DNA from: BOG-908 sp965199235
GTDB taxonomy: Bacteria > Pseudomonadota > Alphaproteobacteria > Acetobacterales > Acetobacteraceae
DNA length: 64,000 nt
Assembly (NCBI GenBank): GCA_965199235.1
Contig: CBDAQU010000002.1
Location: 1 to 64,000 of the forward strand
Direction: 5' to 3'
The position numbers and the translations under genes are program-made. Under the pieces are notes generated by a model. The model was not told the origin of the DNA. It was given only the letters and a program-made list of their open reading frames with translations, and ran no database searches. Below are positions 8,247 through 16,779 of this stretch, in pieces. Positions within the stretch are counted from its first letter, which is position 1. Each line of letters begins with the position of its first letter.

Positions 8247-9545
8247 ATGTCTCTCTTCTCAGTAAACACCAACCTAGGCGCGCTAGCGGCTCTTCAGTCT
8301 CTGGATACAACCCAGCAAGCGTTGACTGAAGCGCAGAACGAGGTGTCCACCGGCAAGCGCGTTGGTGCCGCGTCGGACAACCCTGCAATATACTCCATCT
8401 CGAACACGATCAACGCCAACATAGCCGGCTTGTCCGCCGTCTCGGACTCGCTCAACTTCGGTGCGCAGATCGTGAGCACAGCCAGCACTGGTATCGCCAG
8501 CATCGCCTCCGAACTGCAGTCTCTGCAGCAGACCGTCACCAACTCTGGCACGAGCGGAATCGACTTGCCGACGTTGCAAGCTGCCGTTACGAACGCGATC
8601 TCCAGCATCGACACCTTTGCCCAGAAGGCAACCTTCAACGGTGTGAACCTGCTCGATCCGACAGTTGCTGCTGGCACCACAGGAAGCGCAACCGTGGTCC
8701 AAAGCCTTGATGGCGGAGTTTACACCATCAAAAACCAGGGATTGGCGACCAATCCCACGGCGACATCATTGTCTCAGGCCCTTGGCATATCCAACCTCAA
8801 CGTTACAAATCCTGGCTACGCCGTGACGTTTGATAACAATCTTTCATTGGCGAGCTTCTCCTCCGTACCTTCGGGGTCTACGCTCACATCGCCGGCGAAC
8901 GCTTCGTTCCAGATCAAGACAGGCACGGGTGCAACGGCCAAGACCTTTGCCTTCGAATTTACCGACAATGCGTCCACGACAACGCCTACTCTGCAAACCG
9001 CACAGGGGGCAAAAACAGATATCGTTGACGTGCAGATCGATACCGCCACACAGTCCACGAACCAAATCGTTGGTGCATTGATCAATGCGGTTCGGGGTGC
9101 AGGTTTCAGTGTGTCGCAAAATACGGACGGCTCGCTGAATTTGACTGGATCGGACTCGCTCGGCCAGACGATAAGCAGCGCGCAATTCGGCAATGCCGAC
9201 GCGGGCACCTTCACGGCATCAACAGGGCTTGGTGTCAGCGTTGCCGCGTCGACAGCCTCGACCACTGCAGCCGTGATCGCGACCATTCAGGCTGCCCTCA
9301 CCTCTGCCAACAAGATCTCGGCCAATTTGGGTGCTGCGTCGCAGCAGATTACCGGGATCCAGAACTTCACGACAGCGCTCAGCTCTGCGCTGACGGCTGG
9401 TGTGGGAGCGCTCACCGATGCGGACCTCGCCTCTGAAAGCGCGCGGTTGACGTCGTTGCAAACCAAGCAGCAACTGGCGACTCAGTCGCTATCCATCGCC
9501 AACAAGCAGCCGCAGTCGTTGCTGACCTTGTTCCAAGGCCTGTAA
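8247..9545 (+). CDS. Flagellin (filament subunit)
   Basis: Main structural protein of the flagellar filament. The 432-residue product begins MSLFSVNTNLGALAALQSLD, with the N-terminal helical domain including TEAQNEVSTGKRVGAASDNPA, has a variable Thr/Ser/Ala-rich centre, and ends with the canonical flagellin C-terminus (ESARLTSLQTKQQLATQSLS, then LLTLFQGL). The frame is open upstream to 8160, but the conserved N-terminus fixes the start at ATG 8247. A GC-rich hairpin follows the stop codon. Neighbours flbT and flaF are its known post-transcriptional regulators. The gene corresponds to fliC/flaA-type flagellins; the exact symbol is not assigned. Confidence 0.95.
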   Translation: MSLFSVNTNLGALAALQSLDTTQQALTEAQNEVSTGKRVGAASDNPAIYSISNTINANIAGLSAVSDSLNFGAQIVSTASTGIASIASELQSLQQTVTNSGTSGIDLPTLQAAVTNAISSIDTFAQKATFNGVNLLDPTVAAGTTGSATVVQSLDGGVYTIKNQGLATNPTATSLSQALGISNLNVTNPGYAVTFDNNLSLASFSSVPSGSTLTSPANASFQIKTGTGATAKTFAFEFTDNASTTTPTLQTAQGAKTDIVDVQIDTATQSTNQIVGALINAVRGAGFSVSQNTDGSLNLTGSDSLGQTISSAQFGNADAGTFTASTGLGVSVAASTASTTAAVIATIQAALTSANKISANLGAASQQITGIQNFTTALSSALTAGVGALTDADLASESARLTSLQTKQQLATQSLSIANKQPQSLLTLFQGL

Positions 9546-9554
9546 ATCACAATT

Positions 9555-9589
9555 AGGCGCGGCCTGGCTTTGCGGCGCAGGTCGCGCCT
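9555..9589 (+). terminator. Hairpin after flagellin gene
   Basis: AGGCGCG-G-CCTG (9555-9566) pairs with CAGG-T-CGCGCCT (9578-9589), 12 pairs including one G-U, around an 11-base loop. It begins nine bases after the flagellin stop codon. There is no long U tract, so it may be a weak terminator or an mRNA 3' stabiliser between flagellin and flaF. Confidence 0.55.
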
Positions 9590-10007
9590 TCTACTACGAC
9601 GGGAGGCAGTTATCAGAAACGCAGCGGCAATTTATAGGCGCACCAGCGAAGACGGCATTTCGGGTCGAGAAACCGAATGCGCCGCCTTCAACATGGTCAA
9701 CCGCGACCTGGAGAGCTGTAAGGAGGGCCTGCCGCGCATTCGTGCTCTCGGTAACAACCACAGTCTTTGGTCCATCTTGCTCAAGGACCTCGCCCTGCAG
9801 GAAAACCGGCTTCCGGACGGACTCAAGGCTCAGTTGATCGACCTGGCACTCTGGTCGATGCGCTACAGCACGATGGCATTGTCGCAGCCTCTATCGCCAG
9901 CGCCACTCATCGAGGTCAATCGCAACCTGGCAGACGGCCTTCTTGCCCAGGCCACAGCCAGCAATCAGCACAACGTCTCAGCCTCAAACGCCGCCATCTC
10001 GATATGA
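9570..10007 (+). CDS. flaF: Flagellar biosynthesis regulator FlaF
   Basis: FlaF is required for flagellin synthesis and secretion in alphaproteobacteria and works with FlbT. The family pattern is clear: NAAAIYRRTSEDGISGRETE, then LWSILLKDLALQENRLPDGLKAQLIDLALWS. The only standard in-frame start ahead of the conserved region is TTG 9570, but this lies in the loop of the hairpin after flagellin and lacks a ribosome site. A good GGGAGG is at 9601-9606 and is followed by ATC at 9612, where homologues would be expected to begin. The true start is therefore uncertain and may be non-standard, giving about 131 residues. Confidence 0.82.
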   Translation: MRRRSRLLLRREAVIRNAAAIYRRTSEDGISGRETECAAFNMVNRDLESCKEGLPRIRALGNNHSLWSILLKDLALQENRLPDGLKAQLIDLALWSMRYSTMALSQPLSPAPLIEVNRNLADGLLAQATASNQHNVSASNAAISI

Positions 10008-10606
10008 GAGCAGCCAACATTCCAGCCGAGTGTTTCGGTCTCCTCACTACGTCCTAATCATGCTTTTCAGAACTTGGTGCCTAATCTGCTGTTGTTTATT
10101 TCGAGCACCGGAGCGAAGCGGCGCCTAGGGCCGTGAGGGGGAAGGAACCAAAACGAGCGCCCGGTAGCGGGGCATAGTGGTGTTGAGAGGCACTCTTACA
10201 CTGGCTCTACGTGGAGTGTCCGTGAGAGTAGGCGGACGTCAAAGCGGTCTAGCCTTTATGTCGACAAGCTATCTGTCACTCCGACGGTTCCAGTCTGCGC
10301 AAACAGTGCTTTGTCGCCCGCTGTTCAAATGGAAGCGTCAGACAAGACAGCCGTTGGCGACATCTTTGTCAATACGATGCTCCTTGGTTGCCATCAAGAC
10401 GTAGCTCCTGCCTCCTTTGAAACGGCGAAGCAGCAGCAACCAAGAGTATTGCGAATCCTAGTCAGCACTGTTCGATCACCTATTCTTGGTCGGTTCCTGG
10501 GCGCGATGCCCTTATTCAGCCACATTCGAGCCCGGCCGTTGCCGCACTGCAGTGTTTAATACCCAAGCATCGGCGGTTGCGCCGACTTATCGGGGATGCA
10601 CGCACC
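10008..10606. other. Intergenic region between flaF and the GH17-GT2 gene
   Basis: About 600 bases with no convincing gene; short open frames here have no recognisable protein character. It holds one diverged copy of the dispersed repeat family at about 10209-10310. The remaining sequence is lower in GC than its surroundings. No tRNA, riboswitch or clear terminator was recognised. The promoter of the following glucan synthase gene probably lies in the right part. Confidence 0.5.
10209..10310 (+). repeat. Dispersed intergenic repeat, copy 1
   Basis: Diverged copy of the repeat seen also at 13281, 15881 and 51829. Shared landmarks are GAGTGTCCG...AGTAGGCGGAC followed by TCAAAGCGGTCTAG, then GTCACTCCGAC and TTCCAGTCTGCG. 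The GTCCG/CGGAC arms can form the inner hairpin of the element. The outer arms are degraded in this copy. Confidence 0.6.
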
Positions 10607-13282
10607 ATGACGACCCATCCTGCTGGAAGTGAAGACCTGCAGCGGAGCCGTAAGCCAAGCTGGTTTCATCCAGCGACTATGCTGGCGCTGGCTGCGGCGG
10701 CAGTAGCCAGTCTGGGATTATGGGACGTCCTCAATCAACCGCAGCCCGTGCCGGGCTACACCGGCGACATCGGCGGTGTAGCGTTTTCGGCCTATCACCG
10801 TGGCGAGACGCCCGAGGCACACCAGTTTCCCACCGAGGCCGAGATACGCGACGACCTGGCGAAAGTCAGCGGCATCACCGGACGTATCCGCACGTATACC
10901 GTGCAGGAGGGAATGCCCGATGTCGCCCGGCTGGCCTCCGACTTCCCGTTGAAGGTCACCTTGGGGTCATGGCTGGACCGCAAGATGGAGGACGACGACG
11001 TTGAGGTGTCGCGCCTGATCGAGACGGCGAACGCCAACCCCAACGTGGATCGCGTATTGGTGGGAAACGAGGTATTGCTGCGTGCCGATCTCACGACGCA
11101 GCAGCTAATCGGCTACATCAACCGGGTCAAACGCGCCGTGCACGTGCCGGTCAGCACAGCCGAGCCGTGGCATGTGTGGATCAAGCATCCTGAGCTGGCA
11201 GCCAGCGTCGATTACATCACCATCCACCTGCTGCCCTATTGGGAAGGCCTGCCGATCGACGACTCGCTACGGTACATCTTGGGCCGGCTGGATCAGGTGA
11301 AGCGCGCCTACCCTGGAAAGCACGTGGTGATTGGCGAGGTGGGCTGGCCTTCCAACGGCGTCACCATAGGGGGTGCAGTTGCCAGCCGCGTGAACCAAGC
11401 GCTGTTCCTTCGGAAATTCTTCAACATCGCGCAGCAGCGCGGGTTGGATTATTTCGTCATGGAGGCATTCGACCAGCCATTTAAAACCAGTTTCGAAGGT
11501 CGTGCAGCCGGTTATTGGGGCATGTTCGACATGGATCGTCAGGCCAAATGGTCGATGACCGGACCAGTCATGGAAACGCCTGGTTGGGCGAGCTGGGCAG
11601 GCGTTTCGGTGTTCGGCGCCGCCTTGGCGGCCGGCCTGCTGCTGTCACGCCGGCCCGATATCCGGCTGCCTGGCAAACTGCTGGTGGCCGGACTGGTGCA
11701 GGCGTTCGGCGCAGTTTTCACACTGGTTCTTCTGGCGATGGCTGGAAAGTATCTGAGCCACGGCGCGGAAATCGTGTGGGGGACGCTGGCCGCCGGTCAG
11801 GCGCTGCTGCTGTTCCTGTTGATGGCGGAAAGCTTTGAGCTCGCCGAAACCCTCTTCGGGCAGGTTTGCCGCCGCGCACCCCTCATTGCGCCGGCGGCGG
11901 ATGGCGCGTTGCTGCCCAAGGTCAGCATCCATCTGCCGATCTGCAACGAGCCGCCGCACATGGTGCGCCAGACGCTGGACGCTCTGGCTCAGCTCGACTA
12001 CCCCGACTTCGAGGTGCTGGTGGTGGACAACAACACCGCCGACCCCGCGCTGTGGGAACCTGTGGCGGAACACTGCGCGCGGCTCGGCGCCCGCTTCCGC
12101 TTCTTCCATCTCGGCCGCTGGCCCGGCTTCAAGGCGGGTGCCTTGAACTTTGCACTTGGTCAAACGTCGGCCGACGCCGTAATCGTTGGCGTGCTGGACA
12201 GCGATTACGTCGTGGATCGTGACTGGCTGCGCTGCATGGTGCCGCAATTCGCCAACCCACGCGTAGGCTTCGTGCAATCTCCCCAGGACTATCGCGACAA
12301 TGATGGCAGCCTCTTCAAGCGGCTGATGTTTTGGGAATATGCCGGCTTTTTCCAGCTTGGCATGGTCAACCGCAACGAGCGTAACGCCATCATCCAGCAC
12401 GGCACCATGTCGCTGATCCGCCGTGCCGCTTTGCAGCAAGGCGGCAGCTGGTCGGAATGGACGATCACCGAGGACGCGGAACTCGGCCTGCGGCTCTTCC
12501 GCGCGGGTTGGGAGGCCGTCTACTCGCCTCGTAGCTTCGGCCGGGGCGTGATGCCAGACGATTTTGCAGCCTTCCGCAAACAGCGTTTCCGCTGGGCATA
12601 CGGTGCCATGCAGATCGTCCGCGGTCATGCCGGCGCGCTGCTGAACCCGTTCGACCGCACGTTGACCACCGGTCAGCGTTGGGCGTTTGTCACCGGCTGG
12701 CTGCCCTGGGTCGGTGATGCCCTGGGCTTGGCCTTTTTGATCATGGGTCTGGGCTGGTCAGTGGGCTTGATCGCAGCGCCGATGCGGTTTGAATTCCCGA
12801 TCGTGCTGTTCATGGTGCCGTCCATCGGCCTGTTCTTCTTCAAGCTCGCACAGCTCTCGGCACTCTACGGCGCAAAGGTTCCGTGTGGCTGGCGAGACAG
12901 GGCAGGCGCGGCCATCGCCGGACTGGCGCTGAGCCACACGATCGGCAAGGCGGTCTGGAAAGGCCTGTTCATCCGCAGCGCCCCCTTCCTTCGCACGCCC
13001 AAGATGGAGCACGCACCGGCATTGGTGAAGGGTTTGGTAATGGCGCGCGAGGAACTGGTTCTGCTGCTCGCAAGCTGGACTGCGATGGTGGCGGTCGGCT
13101 GGGTCCATCACCTCGCCACGGCTGAGACCGACCTATGGTGCGCCGTGTTGCTGACCCAGTCGCTGCCTTATCTGGCTGCAGTCAGCGTCGCTATCGTCGC
13201 TGCCTTTCCTGCCCGGCAGCGCCAGGAAGCGCCTCGGGCCATCACTGCGCCAGCCTTCCTGCCGCAGCTTGGCAGCGACTAG
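10607..13282 (+). CDS. GH17-GT2 bifunctional glucan synthase-like membrane protein
   Basis: Membrane protein of 891 residues that joins two carbohydrate-active domains. Residues about 22-42 form a first membrane helix. Residues 50-320 form a GH17 (beta-1,3-glucanase/transglycosylase) domain with LVGNE (E155, putative acid/base) and VIGEVGWPS (E244, putative nucleophile). After two membrane helices (about 331-405) comes a GT2 domain with D474, DSD 531-533, TED 621-623 and QRFRW 659-663, the full processive-synthase set. Several further helices complete the C-terminus. This layout resembles the beta-1,3/1,6 or cyclic glucan synthases of the NdvB/NdvC type, which make periplasmic or exported beta-glucan; the product here is not determined. 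ATG 10607 is preferred over an upstream TTG at 10577. Confidence 0.85.
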   Translation: MTTHPAGSEDLQRSRKPSWFHPATMLALAAAAVASLGLWDVLNQPQPVPGYTGDIGGVAFSAYHRGETPEAHQFPTEAEIRDDLAKVSGITGRIRTYTVQEGMPDVARLASDFPLKVTLGSWLDRKMEDDDVEVSRLIETANANPNVDRVLVGNEVLLRADLTTQQLIGYINRVKRAVHVPVSTAEPWHVWIKHPELAASVDYITIHLLPYWEGLPIDDSLRYILGRLDQVKRAYPGKHVVIGEVGWPSNGVTIGGAVASRVNQALFLRKFFNIAQQRGLDYFVMEAFDQPFKTSFEGRAAGYWGMFDMDRQAKWSMTGPVMETPGWASWAGVSVFGAALAAGLLLSRRPDIRLPGKLLVAGLVQAFGAVFTLVLLAMAGKYLSHGAEIVWGTLAAGQALLLFLLMAESFELAETLFGQVCRRAPLIAPAADGALLPKVSIHLPICNEPPHMVRQTLDALAQLDYPDFEVLVVDNNTADPALWEPVAEHCARLGARFRFFHLGRWPGFKAGALNFALGQTSADAVIVGVLDSDYVVDRDWLRCMVPQFANPRVGFVQSPQDYRDNDGSLFKRLMFWEYAGFFQLGMVNRNERNAIIQHGTMSLIRRAALQQGGSWSEWTITEDAELGLRLFRAGWEAVYSPRSFGRGVMPDDFAAFRKQRFRWAYGAMQIVRGHAGALLNPFDRTLTTGQRWAFVTGWLPWVGDALGLAFLIMGLGWSVGLIAAPMRFEFPIVLFMVPSIGLFFFKLAQLSALYGAKVPCGWRDRAGAAIAGLALSHTIGKAVWKGLFIRSAPFLRTPKMEHAPALVKGLVMAREELVLLLASWTAMVAVGWVHHLATAETDLWCAVLLTQSLPYLAAVSVAIVAAFPARQRQEAPRAITAPAFLPQLGSD

Positions 13283-13494
13283 ACCGGTTTCACGCAGAGT
13301 GTCCGAGAGCAGGCGGACGTGAAACGGGTCTAGGCCATGTTTTGCCGAGTAATTTTGTCACACCGACTATTCCAGCCTGCGTGACATTGCTCTGTAGCCT
13401 GGTCACTTCTGGTAGCCGAAGCGATCAGGCTCCTGGCGTTTGTTTAGCGAGCATGTTCATCGTGGGCGGCGATCAACCTGAAGCGATCATGCTC
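13281..13494 (+). repeat. Dispersed intergenic repeat, copy 2 (longest)
   Basis: Composite copy of the repeat family between convergent genes. In order: outer arm AGACCGGTTTCAC, hairpin GTCCGAGAGCAGGCGGAC, closing arm AAACGGGTCTAG; then TTTTGTCACACCGAC and CAGCCTGCGTGACATTGCTC; then a variant of the long hairpin arm CTTCTGGTAGCCGAAG at about 13406-13421 with GCGATCAGGCTCC; and finally GATCAACCTGAAGCGATC ending at 13494. The element begins at the stop codon of the preceding gene (TAG 13280-13282). Confidence 0.75.
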
Positions 13495-13543
13495 CAAGGA
13501 AGGGACCGGCGCATGCGCGCGCCGGTCCGCATCCTTGGCTTGT

Positions 13544-14110
13544 TCAGCTTGCCTTCAAGGACCGGGCCGTATGTTTGCTCCTGTGAGCGGTGCTGCTGGC
13601 CGGCGGCGTTCCGGTGCAGGTTTCGAAGGTGATCGGCTGAGCGATCATCTTGCTGTTGGTGAAATCGTGCAGCTCGGATGAGTCGTGCAGGCTCATTACC
13701 TCGTCGAACATCGCCGGCAGATTGCTGCACAGCGCGGTGCCGCCCTTCAGCCCGTCCTGCTCCTGCACGTCGGCCAGGTTGGTGATGTATTCGTCATATG
13801 CCTTTTGCGACTGCTTGCCGTAGGACCGCCTGAAATACGAGGCGAGGTTTCGCTCCTCGCGCGCCACGTCTGGCTGATAGCGGGTCATGAACGCGTTGTA
13901 TTTGTCCTGCTGTTTGCAGGCCAGGGCGGTCACCATCAGCTGGCTTTTCAATCCTTCGATGTCGAACGCCGTCCTGTCGGCAGGGAACTCGCAGGCGGGG
14001 GCGGGCAGACCGGCGGATGCATGGGAGTGGCTGGACCGTTTGGTCGCAGCCTGCAGCGACGGTGCGGCGAGCAGGCCAGCCGCGATAAGGGCGATCGAGA
14101 TCGTGCGCAT
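13544..14110 (-). CDS. Exported protein of unknown function
   Basis: I do not recognise a characterised family. The 188-residue product starts MRTISIALIAAGLLAAPSLQAA, a typical cleavable signal peptide, so it is probably periplasmic. The mature part has four Cys (in PACEFPAD, LACKQQD, ALCSNL and ETCTG), suggesting two disulfides, and an alpha-helical charged centre (residues about 60-130). ATG 14110 has GGAG at a suitable distance; a GTG lies two codons upstream. It faces the glucan synthase gene across repeat copy 2 and diverges from the lipoprotein gene at 14315. Similar small Cys-containing exported proteins are found in Acetobacteraceae, but that is recollection, not shown here. Confidence 0.6.
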   Translation of the reverse strand: MRTISIALIAAGLLAAPSLQAATKRSSHSHASAGLPAPACEFPADRTAFDIEGLKSQLMVTALACKQQDKYNAFMTRYQPDVAREERNLASYFRRSYGKQSQKAYDEYITNLADVQEQDGLKGGTALCSNLPAMFDEVMSLHDSSELHDFTNSKMIAQPITFETCTGTPPASSTAHRSKHTARSLKAS

Positions 14111-14314
14111 GGACACTCCGAGAGGGACACTCGGTCCAGAGCTAAATCGGTTCCAAGCCGTCTCCGCAACCCTTTTTCATCGCTTGCCGCACGGGAGACG
14201 AGCGGATCGCCCACATTGCCACACCTGCCCCTGGTCCGGCGCACCCGGCCACGCTATGCGCTCCTTCCAACCCGGCAGGTCCGGGTGCCTGTGCCTTATT
14301 TCTGGAGTACGCCC

Positions 14315-14791
14315 GTGCCGCCTCGCTCGCTGGCCTTGTTCCCCGTTTCCTGCACGCTGGCTGTGCTGGGCCTGCTCGCGGGCTGCGCCAAACCTCCCGT
14401 CCCGGTGGCAGAGGCTCCCGGCCAGTTGCCGCCGCATCTGGGGCCGCCGCCGGCCGCTCTGTGCACGGTGGCGCCGTTCCACGTGGCCGATGGCGGCACG
14501 ACCGCGCTCAGCGTGGTGATCAGCAACGATGGCGGCTTCTGTGCCGCCTCCCTGACGGCGGCGAGCGGCCAACCGTTCGACGCGCCGTTGGTCAGGGAAA
14601 AACCCCTGCACGGCGACGAGACGGTGGTTCGCTACAACGGCAGGACCAGCGTGGAGTATTCGGCCAAGCCGGGCTATGTCGGTCATGACGCGTTTACCGT
14701 CCGCCTGATACTGAAAGGCCAACCCGGCTACACCACATTGAACGTCGGCGTGGACGTGCAGCCGGTTGGAGCAGCCGAAAAGACGTCCTGA
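14315..14791 (+). CDS. Putative lipoprotein of unknown function
   Basis: The product is 158 residues from GTG 14315, which has GGAG eight or so bases upstream. The N-terminus (LALFPVSCTLAVLGLLAGC) is a lipoprotein signal with lipobox LAGC, followed by a Pro-rich stretch. The remainder is a predicted beta-rich domain ending with VEYSAKPGYVGHDAFTVRL, reminiscent of cadherin/Ig-like repeats in which PGYVGxDxFT is a common pattern. Two further Cys are present. Function unknown. The frame is open for 630 bases upstream of the GTG, but that part is antisense to the neighbouring gene. It is followed by mnmA on the same strand after 22 bases. Confidence 0.62.
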   Translation: MPPRSLALFPVSCTLAVLGLLAGCAKPPVPVAEAPGQLPPHLGPPPAALCTVAPFHVADGGTTALSVVISNDGGFCAASLTAASGQPFDAPLVREKPLHGDETVVRYNGRTSVEYSAKPGYVGHDAFTVRLILKGQPGYTTLNVGVDVQPVGAAEKTS

Positions 14792-14813
14792 ACATAGACG
14801 GCAAGGATGTGCA

Positions 14814-15881
14814 GTGCGGGTCGTGGTGGCCATGTCTGGCGGGGTGGATAGCAGCGTCGTCGCGGGCCTGCTGCATGAGGCAGGGCATGACGTGGTCGGC
14901 GTCACGCTCCAATTATACGATCACGGACAGGCGTCGGCTCGCAAAGGCGCCTGCTGCGCGGGCAAGGACATCCACGATGCACGCGACGTTGCCGACCGGC
15001 TAGGCATACCGCACTACGTCATCGATGCCGAGGCGCGGTTCAAAACCGCGGTGATTGACGATTTCGCCGCATCCTACGCTGCCGGCGAGACCCCTGTGCC
15101 GTGTGTCCGCTGCAACCAGGGGCCGAAATTTACCGATCTGCTCGGCATGGCGCGCGAACTCGGCGCAACCGCCTTGGCCACCGGTCACTACGTGCGCCGC
15201 GTCGAAGCGCCGGACGGGGCGGAGTTGCACAGGGCGGCCGACCCGCAGCGAGACCAGAGCTGGTTCCTGTTCGCCACCACGCGCAGCCAGTTGGAGTTCT
15301 GCCGCTTTCCGCTGGGCGACATGCCGGACAAGGCCGCCACACGCTTGGCCGCCGCGCGGTTCGGCCTTGCGGTCGCCGAGAAGCCGGACAGCCAGGACAT
15401 CTGCTTCGTTCCGCAGGGAAGCTACGCCGAGCTGGTTGGGCGATTGCAGCCGGCTTCGGTGGAAGCGGGCGAGATCGTCACCCAGGATGGCTTGGTGGTC
15501 GGGCAGCACCAGGGCATCGCGCGCTACACGGTGGGTCAGGCCAAGCGGCTGGGCGATGCGTCCAGCGTCGCAGGAACGTCCCAGGTCGTGGTGGCACTGG
15601 ACCCGGCAAAACGCAGGATCATCGTCGGACCGCGCAGCACGGGCACGCGCCAGCTTCGGCTGCGACAGGTGAACTGGCTGGTTGATGCTTCGGCGTCCGG
15701 CATACGGTGCAGTGTCAAACTGCGCGCGCGTGACCAGCAGCGTCCGGCCCTGGTCGTGCCGGCCGCCGATAAAGGCGCGGAGGTTCACCTCGATGAAGCT
15801 GCGTTGCCGGCGCCGGGACAGGGCTGTGTGCTATATGACGGCACCAGGGTGCTCGGCGGCGGGTTTATCTGCCGCGACTAG
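14814..15881 (+). CDS. mnmA: tRNA-specific 2-thiouridylase MnmA
   Basis: MnmA thiolates U34 in tRNA-Lys, tRNA-Glu and tRNA-Gln using ATP and relayed persulfide sulfur. The 355-residue product opens with the PP-loop SGGVDSSV (residues 8-15), carries the catalytic-cysteine motif VPCVRCNQGPKF and the GHY tRNA motif (ALATGHYVRR), and has the second cysteine region SQDICFVPQG. The start is GTG 14814 because AAGGA lies six bases upstream and the PP-loop must be near the N-terminus; the ATG at 14766 would add 16 unrelated residues. A perfect 15-bp hairpin begins at its stop codon and probably ends transcription. Confidence 0.95.
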   Translation: MRVVVAMSGGVDSSVVAGLLHEAGHDVVGVTLQLYDHGQASARKGACCAGKDIHDARDVADRLGIPHYVIDAEARFKTAVIDDFAASYAAGETPVPCVRCNQGPKFTDLLGMARELGATALATGHYVRRVEAPDGAELHRAADPQRDQSWFLFATTRSQLEFCRFPLGDMPDKAATRLAAARFGLAVAEKPDSQDICFVPQGSYAELVGRLQPASVEAGEIVTQDGLVVGQHQGIARYTVGQAKRLGDASSVAGTSQVVVALDPAKRRIIVGPRSTGTRQLRLRQVNWLVDASASGIRCSVKLRARDQQRPALVVPAADKGAEVHLDEAALPAPGQGCVLYDGTRVLGGGFICRD

Positions 15882-16030
15882 AGCCTGATCGCTTCTGGTA
15901 GCCGAAGCGATCAGGCTCCAGACGGGTTCAAGCAGAGTGTCCGCGAGTAGGCGGACCTCAAACCGGTCCGGGCCTTGTTTTGGCGAGCATGTTTGTCGCG
16001 GTTGAGGATCAACCTGAAGCGATCGTGCTC
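15881..16030 (+). repeat. Dispersed repeat, copy 3, bounded by inverted repeats
   Basis: This 150-bp copy lies between convergent mnmA and tlyA. It starts with a perfect 15-bp hairpin: GAGCCTGATCGCTTC (15881-15895) pairs with GAAGCGATCAGGCTC (15904-15918). Next come the GTGTCCGC/GCGGAC hairpin and AAACCGGTCC, then TTGTTTTGGCGAGCATG. It ends with GAAGCGATCGTGCTC (16016-16030), which is an inverted copy of the left end with two mismatches. The last part overlaps the 3' end of tlyA. Confidence 0.75.
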
Positions 16031-16779
16031 TCGGCGACGTCGCGCCGGGCTGCGATCAGGAACTCTCTGTTGCCTTCCGGGCCGGTGATGGGGCTGTCGG
16101 TGATCCCCAGAACGCGCCACCCCGGGAGCGAAGCCCACCACCCCCTGATCGTGTCGCACACGGCGAGGTGAACCGCGGGGTCGCGCACCACGCCGCGGGC
16201 GCCGACCTGACCGGGTCCTGCCTCGAATTGCGGCTTGATCAGCGCCACCGCCCAGGCGCCCGGTGCGCATAGCAGCAGAGCGGCGGGCAGCACGGTGCGC
16301 AGGCCGATGAAGCTGGCGTCGCACACCAGCGCGCCTGCCGCCTCCCCGATCGGCCCGCTCTGCAGGTGACGCGCGTTGGTGCGTTCGTGCACGATCACCC
16401 TCGGATCGGTCCGCAAATTCCATGCGAGTTGCCCGTGGCCCACGTCGATGGCGTGCACGCGCGCGGCGCCATGGTGCAGCAGCACGTCGGTGAACCCGCC
16501 TGTCGAAGCGCCGATGTCCAGGCAGACAAGGCCGGCGGGCGACAGTGTGAACGCCGACAGGGCATGATCCAGCTTCAATCCGCCGCGCGACACCCAAGGG
16601 TGGTCCTGGCCGCGCACCTGCAACGCCGCATCGCCCGGCAGCATGTCCCCTGCCTTTTCCACCCGCCGCTCGCCGCAGAATACTTTGCCGGCCAGGATAA
16701 GGGCTTGCGCCCGAGCCCGGCTTTCCGTCAGCCCGCGCTCGGTCAGCAAAACATCCGCCCGCTGCCTGGCCGCCCTCAT
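16009..16779 (-). CDS. tlyA: TlyA-family rRNA 2'-O-methyltransferase
   Basis: TlyA enzymes methylate ribose hydroxyls in 16S and 23S rRNA. The 256-residue product has an N-terminal S4 RNA-binding domain (RADVLLTERGLTESRARAQA, residues 7-26, and the following GKVFCG) and a C-terminal FtsJ-like methyltransferase with PWVSRGGLKLDHAL, the SAM-binding LDIGASTGGFTDVLL, DASFIGL and LIKPQFEAG. The last seven codons and the stop lie inside repeat copy 3, so its extreme C-terminus (STIASG) comes from the repeat. ATG 16779 is the natural start. The annotation as haemolysin is historical. Confidence 0.92.
   Translation of the reverse strand: MRAARQRADVLLTERGLTESRARAQALILAGKVFCGERRVEKAGDMLPGDAALQVRGQDHPWVSRGGLKLDHALSAFTLSPAGLVCLDIGASTGGFTDVLLHHGAARVHAIDVGHGQLAWNLRTDPRVIVHERTNARHLQSGPIGEAAGALVCDASFIGLRTVLPAALLLCAPGAWAVALIKPQFEAGPGQVGARGVVRDPAVHLAVCDTIRGWWASLPGWRVLGITDSPITGPEGNREFLIAARRDVAESTIASG

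Noticed and set aside
13135..13632. Open frames running through repeat copies (such as 13135-13632 and 51741-51941) with similar peptides
   Set aside because: The similarity of the peptides is explained by the shared DNA repeat; the frames lack ribosome sites and run antisense or out of frame to real genes.
13685..14314. Upstream extension of the lipoprotein frame
   Set aside because: It is antisense to the exported Cys-containing protein, and the lipoprotein signal with ribosome site begins at 14315.
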